Shown: piece after piece, positions 1-6,957 of the stretch
How the letters are laid out: the number at the start of each line of letters is the position of its first letter
How positions within the stretch are numbered: position 1 is the stretch's first letter
Assembly: GCA_020047775.1 (NCBI GenBank)
Contig: JAIFNK010000309.1
Span: forward strand, 1-14,629
From: Akkermansia sp.
Lineage (GTDB): Bacteria; Verrucomicrobiota; Verrucomicrobiia; Verrucomicrobiales; Akkermansiaceae
Reading direction: 5' to 3'
DNA length: 14,629 bases
The notes under the pieces: model-generated
The model's database searches: none
The model's input: only the letters and a program-made list of their open reading frames with translations
What the model was told of the DNA's origin: nothing
Program-made: the position numbers and the translations under genes

Positions 1-2
1 GC

Positions 3-1253
3 GCCCGGCTGGACATCCAGGTCCACACCCTGCCGAACGGACTCCAGCTCGCGCTCATCCCGGACCACCGGGTGCCCATCGTCCACCTCCAGGCCGCCGT
101 GCGCGGCGGTCTTCCATCCGAAACGCCGGAAACCAACGGCCTGAACCAGCTGCTCGCCTCCACCTTGTCCAAAGGCACGCTCACCCGCAGTGCCGACGAA
201 ATCGCCGTAACGCTCGAATCCCTGGGTGCCTCCATCAGCTCGAACACCGGGAACAACGCCCTCCTCATCCAAGCGTCCGGCCTCACCCCCGACTTTGCCA
301 CCATCGCCGACGTTTTCGCGGAAGTGATCCTCTCGCCATCCCTTCCGAGTGACTCGATCGGCAGGGAGAAAGCCAGCCAACTCGCCTCGCTCGAAGAGGC
401 GCTTCAGGATCCCCTGCACGTCGGATTCCGCGCGCTGCGGCAGGCGGTTTTCAGCGGCACCGGCTATGGTCTCGACGCGCTCGGTTCGCTCGGGAGCCTT
501 CCCGCCTTGGACCGCCTCGAGCTGAGCGCCCACCATGCCCGCCATTTCAATACTTTTAACATCACACTCGCCATCGCCGGTGACTTCGATCCGGCGGCGA
601 CCTTGGAAATTCTAACCACGAAGTTCGCAGCCCTGCCACGCGGACATGCCTGGGTCGCCCCGGCCAGCGAGCTGGCGGATGGCTTCGACCTCACCCACCA
701 CCTGCCGAAAAAACAAGCGGTGCTCACCATCGGCTTCCCCGGAGCCACCGTCAGCGGTGCGGATCGCCACGCGCTGGCAATGATCCAGGAATACGCTTCC
801 GACATGGCCGGTCCCTTGTTCACCCGGATCCGCGAGGAGCTCGGTCTGGCCTATCGGGTCGGAGCCACCCAGTTCCTCGGCTACGATGCCGGATTGTTCA
901 CCTTCTACGTTGCCACCTCGCCCGAGCAGGTCGATTTGGCGCGGTCCGAGTTGCTCGCGGAGATCGAAAAAATCGCTGCCGCCGGGATTCCCGAGGAGGC
1001 CTTTGACCGCGTCCGCTCCACGGTTCTCAGCGGTCTGGCCCTCCAACAACAATCGCCCTCGTCCATTGCCCGCCATGTCGCGCTCGATCTCCTTTTCGGC
1101 CATCCGGCGGACGAGCACCGCCGCCTGGCCGCCACTTACAAGGCACTCACGCCGAAGAAAGTCAGGGAAATCGCCACCCGGATTTTCTCCGTCACGCCGA
1201 CGGTGGTCACCGTGCTGCCAGCTGCCGAAACGGATAGTTTTGCCAGCGACTGA
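3..1253 (+). CDS. M16 peptidase-family protein, C-terminal part, inactive-type domain (5' end outside window)
   Basis: The frame is open from base 3, so the gene starts upstream of the window; a GTG at 72 is internal. The visible 416 residues begin with the typical M16 opening (HTLPNGLQLALIP, about residues 8-20) and continue through a full M16 domain pair. Where active M16 enzymes carry the zinc motif HxxEH, this protein has N48, L51 and A52 in a Gly-Leu context, so this half cannot bind catalytic zinc. The second M16 lobe has the usual LFTRIREELGLAYRVGA segment near 830-870. In the family, dead domains act as the C-terminal half of a two-repeat protease or as the partner subunit of an active protein encoded next door. 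Which applies depends on sequence outside the window. The role is probably periplasmic peptide degradation. The family call is secure; the substrate is unknown. Confidence 0.9.
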   Translation, partial: ARLDIQVHTLPNGLQLALIPDHRVPIVHLQAAVRGGLPSETPETNGLNQLLASTLSKGTLTRSADEIAVTLESLGASISSNTGNNALLIQASGLTPDFATIADVFAEVILSPSLPSDSIGREKASQLASLEEALQDPLHVGFRALRQAVFSGTGYGLDALGSLGSLPALDRLELSAHHARHFNTFNITLAIAGDFDPAATLEILTTKFAALPRGHAWVAPASELADGFDLTHHLPKKQAVLTIGFPGATVSGADRHALAMIQEYASDMAGPLFTRIREELGLAYRVGATQFLGYDAGLFTFYVATSPEQVDLARSELLAEIEKIAAAGIPEEAFDRVRSTVLSGLALQQQSPSSIARHVALDLLFGHPADEHRRLAATYKALTPKKVREIATRIFSVTPTVVTVLPAAETDSFASD

Positions 1254-1300
1254 TCGCGGTTGGCGCTTGGCAGAATCCATAAGTGTGGCAGAATTATCTC

Positions 1301-2305
1301 ATGGAAGACGACGATACTATCCGCCTTGGCAAAGAACTGATTTTCAGGGAATTCGGAAATCCCAAGGATGTGCTCTGTTTCGAAGGGGAGTGCCTGGTTT
1401 CGGAATCGCCCCCTCCCGGCGACGTGCTGGTTAGAATTCTCGCGGCACCGCTCAACCCGGCTGACCTCAATACCATCGAGGGGACTTATGGGGTCAAGCC
1501 ACCGCTGCCCGCCACGCCCGGCATCGAAGGCTGCGGCGTGGTGGAAGTCAGCAGTTCCACCGATTTCGAACCGGGCGACCACGTGATTTTCCTGCGCCGG
1601 GCATCGACCTGGTCCTCCCACACCACCGTTCCCGGCGACTCCCTCTTCAAACTGCCACCCGGAATCGATCCGCTGCAAGCCGCGATGCTCAAAGTGAATC
1701 CGGCGACCGCCTGGCGCCTGCTCCAGAGTTTCGGCAGGCCGGAAGACCGTTCATGGATCGTGCAAAACGTTGGGAATTCGGCGGTCGGCCGCTGCGTGAT
1801 CCAACTCGCGAGGGATCTCGGAATCCGCACGGTTTCCTTTGTCCGGCGGCCCGAACTGTTCGATGAGCTCCGCGCTCTCGGCGCGGACCATGTCTTTATC
1901 GACGATGACGCCGGCCTCGCCTCCGCCCGCGAAGTCCTCGGCGGGGCGAATGCCGGGCTCGCCTTCAACGCCGTCGGCGGCGACAGCGCGTTGCGCCTCA
2001 TGAAACTCCTGCGTGAAGGCGGCAGCCACATCACCTACGGCGCGATGGGCCGCAAGCCGGTGACCGTGCCTAACGGGCTGCTGATTTTCCGCGACATCCA
2101 GGTGCGCGGGCTATGGGTCAGCCGTTGGATCGAAAACGCGCCGTTGGCGGAAGTGCGCGACGTTTACGAAAATCTAGCGGCCAGAGTCGTCGCCGGGCAA
2201 CTGGTGCAGCCGGTCGATTCCACCTATCCGCTGGAAGGATATGGCGAGGCGCTTGCCCGCTTGGAAGCTCCGGACCGGTCGGGCAAGGTGCTCTTCGTGC
2301 CCTGA
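1301..2305 (+). CDS. Zinc-independent MDR-family 2-enoyl thioester reductase (MECR/Etr1-like)
   Basis: A medium-chain dehydrogenase/reductase of 334 residues. The N-terminal GroES-like part has APLNPADLNTIEGTYG (about residues 49-64), which matches the MECR/Etr1 signature; Tyr63 sits where those enzymes have the catalytic tyrosine. PGIEGCGVVE follows (about 73-82). KVNPATAWRLL (131-141) and QNVGNSAVG (155-163) form the coenzyme-binding segment typical of this branch, and the Arg pair after the second Rossmann strand (RRP, 182-184) fits NADPH preference. No structural or catalytic zinc cysteines are seen. Family enzymes reduce trans-2-enoyl-ACP or -CoA in fatty-acid synthesis; other quinone-reductase-like activities remain possible. 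I chose ATG 1301; a GTG at 1283 would add six residues, and neither has a clear ribosome site. It lies 47 bp behind the M16 gene. Confidence 0.85.
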   Translation: MEDDDTIRLGKELIFREFGNPKDVLCFEGECLVSESPPPGDVLVRILAAPLNPADLNTIEGTYGVKPPLPATPGIEGCGVVEVSSSTDFEPGDHVIFLRRASTWSSHTTVPGDSLFKLPPGIDPLQAAMLKVNPATAWRLLQSFGRPEDRSWIVQNVGNSAVGRCVIQLARDLGIRTVSFVRRPELFDELRALGADHVFIDDDAGLASAREVLGGANAGLAFNAVGGDSALRLMKLLREGGSHITYGAMGRKPVTVPNGLLIFRDIQVRGLWVSRWIENAPLAEVRDVYENLAARVVAGQLVQPVDSTYPLEGYGEALARLEAPDRSGKVLFVP

Positions 2306-2423
2306 TCGGCGGTAAGGGCTATCCGATATTCTTCCGCAAGTCCCTCATCCCCCACAGCAGACCGGCGGCGGCCGTCTCCAGTTTGAACTTGCCAAGATGC
2401 CTCCGGCTTGCTTCCTGTTGGGT

Positions 2424-2954
2424 ATGAAATCCCTATCCTTGTGGTGCGCTCTGGCGCTCTGTTTTTGCATGATGGCCTGTCACAAGAGCAAGCCGGTTGC
2501 CGCTGATGATCCGGCGGCGTCCATCATCCAGGGACTGGAGGCGTCTGTCGTTTGGACGCAACTGGATGCTTTGGAGGCGGTGAAGCAGACGACGGACAGC
2601 GAGTTGCTGGCGCGGCTGAAGAGCAAGGTCGATGCACTTGCAGTGTCATCGTCCGCCCAGCCGCTGGTGATTTCAAAGGCAGGCACGGTTCTCTTCCAGA
2701 AGTATGGCCAAGTGGATCCCCGTCACGCGGAAGCCTATACCCACCTGCTGATGGATGATCCCAGCATGGCGGACGCCTTGAGGAAGGCCGCAATGATCGA
2801 TCCCAGAGTCACGCTGCAGGCGATCGAAGCCAAGGAGACGAAAATCCTGGAAATTCTCCCCACCATCACCGGCGCGTCCGATCAGGCATCGGGCAAGCGC
2901 CTGTTGGAAGAGCTGGCAGCGTTGAAAGCGGAAATCAGGAAGCCCGGCCCTTGA
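2424..2954 (+). CDS. Small lipoprotein of unknown function
   Basis: A 176-residue protein with a short Lys-containing N-terminus, a hydrophobic stretch (residues 4-17) and a lipobox-like MMAC with Cys19, so it is probably exported and lipid-anchored. The start is set at ATG 2424 because it puts the signal peptide at the N-terminus; ATG 2397 in the same frame would prefix nine residues. The mature part is predicted helical, Ala/Leu/Lys rich and rather charged (for example segments around residues 45-70 and 150-176), with no motif I recognise. It could be a short helical-repeat protein. It lies 118 bp after the reductase and is convergent with the membrane protein downstream. Confidence 0.7.
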   Translation: MKSLSLWCALALCFCMMACHKSKPVAADDPAASIIQGLEASVVWTQLDALEAVKQTTDSELLARLKSKVDALAVSSSAQPLVISKAGTVLFQKYGQVDPRHAEAYTHLLMDDPSMADALRKAAMIDPRVTLQAIEAKETKILEILPTITGASDQASGKRLLEELAALKAEIRKPGP

Positions 2955-3009
2955 TTTTATAAATGGTCCGTCCTTTCATACCTGGGCCGCGCGCGCAGCG
3001 AGACACCGT

Positions 3010-3573
3010 TCATTCGTGCGGCTTCGTCGGGGGAAATTGCGACTCGGGCGTGCCCCGTTCGTTTTCACTGCGGAAAAGCATGAAGCTTCCCCATTTCAGC
3101 AGCGCAAACACGCACGCAGCCAGACCGAAGAGCATTTCCATGGAACCGAAGAAACCGATGAAGATGCGCGTCTTGTGAATCGCGAGAGCGATTGCAAAGC
3201 TGCACGCCATCAGGACCATCAGCCCTGACAAATGTTCGAAGCCGGGCACATCGTCGAATGAGACCCGCTTGCGGATGACCACCAGCGTGGCGACCATCGT
3301 TGCGACCGGCAGGAAATAGATGAGCAGATTCGCATCGAGGAGATTCTCCTTGCTGAAGAACAACGTGTACGCGGTCAGCACCGCGGCGAAGATTCCCGGG
3401 ATGCATGCGAGATAGACGAGCACCGCATAGGCGAACTTCCACGGAGCATTACGCCCCTCGCCGCTGCGATGGCTGACACTGACCAGAAACGCGACAACGG
3501 GCACGACGGCAAGCGTCGCAATCACAGGCACCGCGTGGTGACCGGCTGACTGAATGAGATCGCGCAGGGTCAT
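3010..3573 (-). CDS. Five-helix integral membrane protein, unknown function
   Basis: A 187-residue protein with about five hydrophobic segments at residues 15-33, 47-72, 83-101, 114-133 and 136-166, and a charged hydrophilic C-terminal tail (167-187). The loop around 102-114 (RKRVSFDDVPGFEHL) and the one at 34-46 are polar. No catalytic or transport motif was recognised. ATG 3573 is the only usable start nearby; the frame stays open upstream but has no ATG, GTG or TTG close by. There is no ribosome site directly before this start. A good one (AGGAG) instead precedes a 12-codon ORF whose stop overlaps this ATG, so translation is probably coupled. The tail end is convergent with the lipoprotein gene, 55 bp away. 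Confidence 0.7.
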   Translation of the reverse strand: MTLRDLIQSAGHHAVPVIATLAVVPVVAFLVSVSHRSGEGRNAPWKFAYAVLVYLACIPGIFAAVLTAYTLFFSKENLLDANLLIYFLPVATMVATLVVIRKRVSFDDVPGFEHLSGLMVLMACSFAIALAIHKTRIFIGFFGSMEMLFGLAACVFALLKWGSFMLFRSENERGTPESQFPPTKPHE

Positions 3574-3608
3574 GATGCGGCTTCTGATGGATGATCGGAT
3601 GAAATCAT
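3570..3608 (-). CDS. 12-codon upstream ORF coupled to the membrane-protein gene
   Basis: On the minus strand GAGGAG is followed at normal spacing by ATG (3608-3606) and an ORF encoding MISSDHPSEAAS. Its TGA (3572-3570) overlaps the ATG (3573-3571) of the five-helix membrane protein as ATGA. The downstream start has no ribosome site of its own, so the short ORF could serve as a translational leader by termination-reinitiation. No run of a regulatory amino acid is present, so classical attenuation is not indicated. Confidence 0.4.
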   Translation of the reverse strand: MISSDHPSEAAS

Positions 3609-3824
3609 TTCTTCTCCTCGAAAGATGTCCCGCCTCCCCGTATTTCCAAGCTCGAATTCTTCACCTGAATTCTTCACCCCCCTTTGCCGGTTTCTCGATC
3701 TCTCACGATCCCGTCGGAACTGCCCCGCTCCCTCAGGGGGCCTACACTAGGGGAAATTGCAGATTCTTTGGTTAAAGGGTGGCGCGTCCATGCGGGAGCG
3801 TCTTAGCTTTCCAGCGACTCCACC
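3574..3824. promoter_or_regulatory. Divergent intergenic region, 251 bp
   Basis: It separates the minus-strand membrane protein from the plus-strand phosphatase-family gene and must hold promoters for both. It is less GC-rich than the flanking genes and contains the short upstream ORF, a tandem 12-bp repeat (3654-3678) and a pyrimidine-rich stretch. I could not identify a convincing -35/-10 pair for either gene. Confidence 0.4.
3654..3678. repeat. Tandem direct repeat, 2 x 12 bp
   Basis: GAATTCTTCACC occurs at 3654-3665 and again at 3667-3678, separated by a single base (period 13). It lies about 80 bp upstream of the membrane-protein start in the divergent intergenic region. It could be a paired operator site or simple slippage. 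Confidence 0.6.
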
Positions 3825-5186
3825 ATGCGTCTCGCCGTCATCAATCTTGTTGGGCTTTCCAAGTCGCTGCTGGGCGCAAACATGCCGGGACTGACGAAGT
3901 TCGCGGAGGAAAACGGGCTTCAGTCCCATGCCCCGGCATTTCCGGCGGTGACTTGTACGGCGCAGTCGTCGATTGTCACGGGCACTTCGCCCGCGGACCA
4001 CGGGGTAGTGGCGAACGGCTGGTATGACCGGGAAAACGCGGAGGTGCGGTTCTGGAAACAAAGCAACGCCATCGTGCGCGGCGAAAAGCTGTGGGACAAG
4101 CTGCGGCGCGGGATTCCCGGGTTCACCTGCGCCAAGTTGTTCTGGTGGTATAACATGCATTCCACGGCGGATTTTTCGATCACCCCGCGGCCGCTTTATC
4201 CGGCGGACGGGCGCAAGGTTTTCGACGTCCACACGCAGCCGATGGGGATGCGGGAGGAGTTGAAAAAGGATCTCGGGCCGTTCCCGTTCCAAGCGTTCTG
4301 GGGGCCGGCGGCGGGGATCGCATCTTCCGAGTGGATCGCGGCCTCCGCGAAATGGGTGGAGGAAAAACACTCGCCCACGCTGAGCCTGGTCTATCTGCCG
4401 CATCTCGACTATCCGCTGCAGAAGGACGGACCGCTGGCAGCCAACATCCCGGACGAGCTGCGGAAAATCGACCGGCTGGTCACGGAGCTCATCGATTTCT
4501 ATCAGTCGCGCGGGATCCGGGTAATGGTGCTTTCCGAATACGGCATCTCGCCGGTGACGCGGCAGGTGCATCTCAACCGCGTGTTCCGGAAGAGGGGCTG
4601 GCTGCAGATCAAGGACGAGCTCGGCTTGGAAACCCTGGATTGCGGGGCGTCGCGGGTTTTCGCCATCGCGGACCATCAGGTGGCGCATGTGTATGTGAAC
4701 GACCCGGCGCTGCGCGACGAGGTGCGGGTTTTGTTGGAAAACACGCCGGGCGTGGACCAGGTGCGGACCGCGGAGGAGATGTGGGGCACGGGGGTCGCGT
4801 GCGAGCGCGGGGGCGACTTCGTCGCCATCGCCGTGGTGGACGCGTGGTTCACTTATTATTTCTGGGAGAACGACGCGGTGGCGCCGGACTACGCGCGGAC
4901 CATCGATATCCACCGCAAGCCGGGCTATGACCCGTGCGAGCTTTTCATCGACCCGGCGCTCGCGTTTCCCAAGCTGCGGATCGCGTGGTTCCTGTTGAAG
5001 AAGAAGCTCGGGTTCCGGGGTCTGCTGGATGTGATCCCGCTGGACGCCACGCTGGTCAAGGGCTCGCACGGCCGCGACCAGGTTCCGGAAGGCGAGCGCC
5101 CGGTTCTGCTAGGTTCAGCGTTCCCGGTGAAGTCGGCGGAGGACGTTCACCGGGCGATTTTGGACGTTTTCAGCGCGGGGCGATGA
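3825..5186 (+). CDS. Alkaline phosphatase/nucleotide pyrophosphatase-superfamily protein, EboF-like
   Basis: A 453-residue protein of the type I phosphodiesterase fold. FPAVTCTAQSSIVTG (39-53) followed by SPADHGVVANGWYD (55-68) matches the nucleophile region and HG-N-WYD motif of the family; Thr43 aligns with the nucleophile. LPHLDY (191-196) holds the expected Asp195, and a C-terminal GSHG (His415) matches the last ligand. Other metal ligands look changed: the first Asp (Val9 or Asn7 here), the His of DxxGH (Gln199), and the Asp-His of SDHG (SEYG, 237-240). By memory the overall pattern (WKQSN, LFWWYNM, RPLYPADGRK, DIHRKPGYDP) resembles EboF from eboABCDEF clusters, which help export secondary metabolites. 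No other ebo gene is in the window. No signal peptide is seen, so it is probably cytoplasmic. No ribosome site precedes ATG 3825. Confidence 0.8.
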   Translation: MRLAVINLVGLSKSLLGANMPGLTKFAEENGLQSHAPAFPAVTCTAQSSIVTGTSPADHGVVANGWYDRENAEVRFWKQSNAIVRGEKLWDKLRRGIPGFTCAKLFWWYNMHSTADFSITPRPLYPADGRKVFDVHTQPMGMREELKKDLGPFPFQAFWGPAAGIASSEWIAASAKWVEEKHSPTLSLVYLPHLDYPLQKDGPLAANIPDELRKIDRLVTELIDFYQSRGIRVMVLSEYGISPVTRQVHLNRVFRKRGWLQIKDELGLETLDCGASRVFAIADHQVAHVYVNDPALRDEVRVLLENTPGVDQVRTAEEMWGTGVACERGGDFVAIAVVDAWFTYYFWENDAVAPDYARTIDIHRKPGYDPCELFIDPALAFPKLRIAWFLLKKKLGFRGLLDVIPLDATLVKGSHGRDQVPEGERPVLLGSAFPVKSAEDVHRAILDVFSAGR

Positions 5187-5691
5187 CTACGGCGTGCTCG
5201 TCATAGCGGACCTTGCTGCCGGTCTGGTCGAGCAGATATTTCAGCACGGCCTGGGACGGCATGTTTTTCAGGTTCAACGAGATTTTCTTGTCGGTGAGAA
5301 GCCCTTTGGGATCCTCGATGACGAAGTTAGGCGTCACCTCGTTTTTGGATTGTTTTTCGACGAGCATGCCGAGGGCGTCAAGCGACTCTTTAAGTGTCGC
5401 TTGATCCACCTGGAATACCGGAATCATCACCCCGCCGAATTTCGCCTCGCGGCCTTTTGCGGCGATGTTGCCGGAGTTGAGTTTCAACTGGCCGAGGCTG
5501 TAGGTGGCGTTTGGATTCTTGGGATCGAGCTTCAAGGCCTGGGTGTAGAATCCCCGGGCGGCGACGGGATCGCCGGCTTTTTCCGCGGCGAGTCCCTTTT
5601 GGTAGAGCGAGTCGGCCTGTTGGGCCGGTGTTTGGGCGAGGACTTGGGAGACCAAGGCGCAGGCGACGACGAACGTGATGATTTTGGACAT
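5170..5691 (-). CDS. Periplasmic protein with TPR repeat and STN-like C-terminal domain
   Basis: A 173-residue protein with a signal peptide (residues 1-19, cleavage likely after VLA). Residues 24-72 form one to two TPR motifs (ADSLYQKGLAAEKAGD, then FYTQALKLDPKNPNATYSLG). The C-terminal part (about 92-173) has ISLNLKNMPSQAVLKYLLDQ and ends in VRYDEHAVVIAPR, the shape of the short N-terminal domain found in secretins and TonB-dependent receptors. It carries no secretin or barrel, so it may be a stand-alone interaction protein. ATG 5691 is chosen because it starts the signal peptide; the frame extends 18 codons further upstream to 5745. Its last 17 bp overlap the end of the convergent phosphatase-family gene. 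Confidence 0.75.
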   Translation of the reverse strand: MSKIITFVVACALVSQVLAQTPAQQADSLYQKGLAAEKAGDPVAARGFYTQALKLDPKNPNATYSLGQLKLNSGNIAAKGREAKFGGVMIPVFQVDQATLKESLDALGMLVEKQSKNEVTPNFVIEDPKGLLTDKKISLNLKNMPSQAVLKYLLDQTGSKVRYDEHAVVIAPR

Positions 5692-5856
5692 GATGATATG
5701 GGTTCGACCAATCCGACTTCTAATACATCTGATGTCCCGGTTCAACCGGTAAATTTCAAAAGTTCAGGGCTTTGGAACCAGCCAATGCTCGGAGACGTTG
5801 GCCGAGGTGGCTTGTGGCGGCATGAGTGTCGCCACTCCTTGCGACCGAGGCGGTTC
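5692..5856. repeat. Intergenic segment with inverted repeats, possible REP-like element
   Basis: This 165-bp gap between two minus-strand genes contains overlapping inverted repeats: GTGGCG (5814-5819) with CGCCAC (5830-5835), and GAGTG (5824-5828) with CACTC (5833-5837) around a TCGC loop. It could fold in two alternative ways. It may be a dispersed intergenic repeat or a weak terminator for the upstream gene; no U-tract follows. Confidence 0.35.
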
Positions 5857-6816
5857 TTACGGGGTTGCGGGTGCCGCAGGCGTGAGCAGGCCACGCAGTT
5901 CTTCCCCCCACTGGCGGGCGGAGGGATGGGCGATGTGCCTTTCCAAATGGGCCAGCATCCGCACGGCGGCGCCGCTTTGATCGCCATTGCGGAAGAGATC
6001 CATTTCCATCTCCCACTGGAGTTTAGGCACGGTGTCTTGGAGGAATTTATCGTATTCCGGAGGGCGCGCTGCGGAAGCCATGCCGATGCGTTTGTCTTCG
6101 CGGTTCTCGTTTCCATTCCGCGATTGTTTCTCAACCGCCATGTGCTCGACCTTCGCGCCTTCCTGTTGGATGCGCTTCAGCCAGACCGCCCGCAGCTCGC
6201 GCGAGAGACCGGGCTTCTGGTAGGGCGGGAGCAGGATGTCGGAGTAAACCTGGTCGAGTTGGACAGGTGAGAGTGGCCACTTTTCCACCTTCACCGCGGT
6301 GATGTCATAGGCTCTGGCGAAGACCGAGGAGGTGACGGCCTGGGCGAGGGTTTTTTCCTGACCGCTGAGTTTTGAAGGATCGCTGAAAATACTGTCGATG
6401 ACGTTCTGCGCTTCGGCGGCGAGCTTGGTGCGGTCGGCATTTTCCGCGGCGGCTTGGAGGGTGAGGATGAGCCAGCGGAGTTGCTGGCGGAGGGCGAGGC
6501 GGAGGGCGGGATCTGAGAGTTTGTCATCTTCTTTGCGTTTCCACTCGCGGAAGTCGCTGGATTTCTTCTGCTGGTCGTCGAAGTTCACCTTTTCCGTGCA
6601 GTTGAGGTAAAGCTGGATGGCGGCATCGTCACTCGCGACGGCGTTGCGGTAGGCAATGATGGCCAGCCGGAACTTCGCTTCCATTTTGGCTTCCACGCCA
6701 TCCTTGAGTTTGTCGAGGTTTTCCAAAAGGGTCTCGCGGTCCGCGTCGGAAAGGGCTTCCGCGTGCAGGCTGTGAAGGGTGAGGGCGGAGCAAAACAGAA
6801 GGACGGGTAGCTTCAT
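5857..6816 (-). CDS. Exported protein of unknown function
   Basis: A 319-residue protein with a clear signal peptide (residues 1-19, cleavage probably after LHA). The mature chain is helical and highly charged, rich in Glu, Lys, Leu and Ala, with a conspicuous hydrophilic stretch at about 228-248 that includes NGNENRED. No enzyme motif or membrane segment was seen after the signal peptide, and I do not recognise a family. ATG 6816 is chosen because it begins the signal peptide; the frame stays open for about 190 codons upstream, but that part covers the divergent htrA region. GAGAAG upstream could be a weak ribosome site. It precedes the TPR/STN-like gene by 165 bp and could share its transcript. 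Confidence 0.7.
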   Translation of the reverse strand: MKLPVLLFCSALTLHSLHAEALSDADRETLLENLDKLKDGVEAKMEAKFRLAIIAYRNAVASDDAAIQLYLNCTEKVNFDDQQKKSSDFREWKRKEDDKLSDPALRLALRQQLRWLILTLQAAAENADRTKLAAEAQNVIDSIFSDPSKLSGQEKTLAQAVTSSVFARAYDITAVKVEKWPLSPVQLDQVYSDILLPPYQKPGLSRELRAVWLKRIQQEGAKVEHMAVEKQSRNGNENREDKRIGMASAARPPEYDKFLQDTVPKLQWEMEMDLFRNGDQSGAAVRMLAHLERHIAHPSARQWGEELRGLLTPAAPATP

Positions 6817-6907
6817 GGGTGTGGGTCTTCTCAGAATCAGGGATACGGGCCAAGGCGGAATAAAACTTTCTTCGGGCCGGGGCTTGGGGGCAAAGTCGTT
6901 TCCGCGC

Positions 6908-6935
6908 TTGGATGTTTGGGATTCTGGCGCATAAT
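6908..6935 (+). promoter_or_regulatory. Candidate sigma70-type promoter for the HtrA-like gene
   Basis: TTGGAT (6908-6913) and CATAAT (6930-6935) are separated by 16 bp. The -10 matches the consensus at five of six positions, the -35 at four. It would start transcription near 6942, about 16 bases before ATG 6958. Confidence 0.35.
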
Positions 6936-6957
6936 TCCGGACGTCACCCGCCCATTC

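Noticed and set aside
612..1280. Long antisense ORFs opposite the M16 gene
   Set aside because: High-GC shadow frames; low-complexity Arg/Gly-rich translation with no motifs, while the plus frame carries clear M16 sequence.
3747..5069. 440-codon antisense ORF opposite the phosphatase-family gene
   Set aside because: The translation is extremely Arg/Pro/His-rich, typical of a complementary-strand shadow; the plus frame has family motifs throughout.
5194..6270. 358-codon plus-strand ORF across two minus-strand genes
   Set aside because: It runs opposite two proteins that have good signal peptides, and shows no motif of its own.
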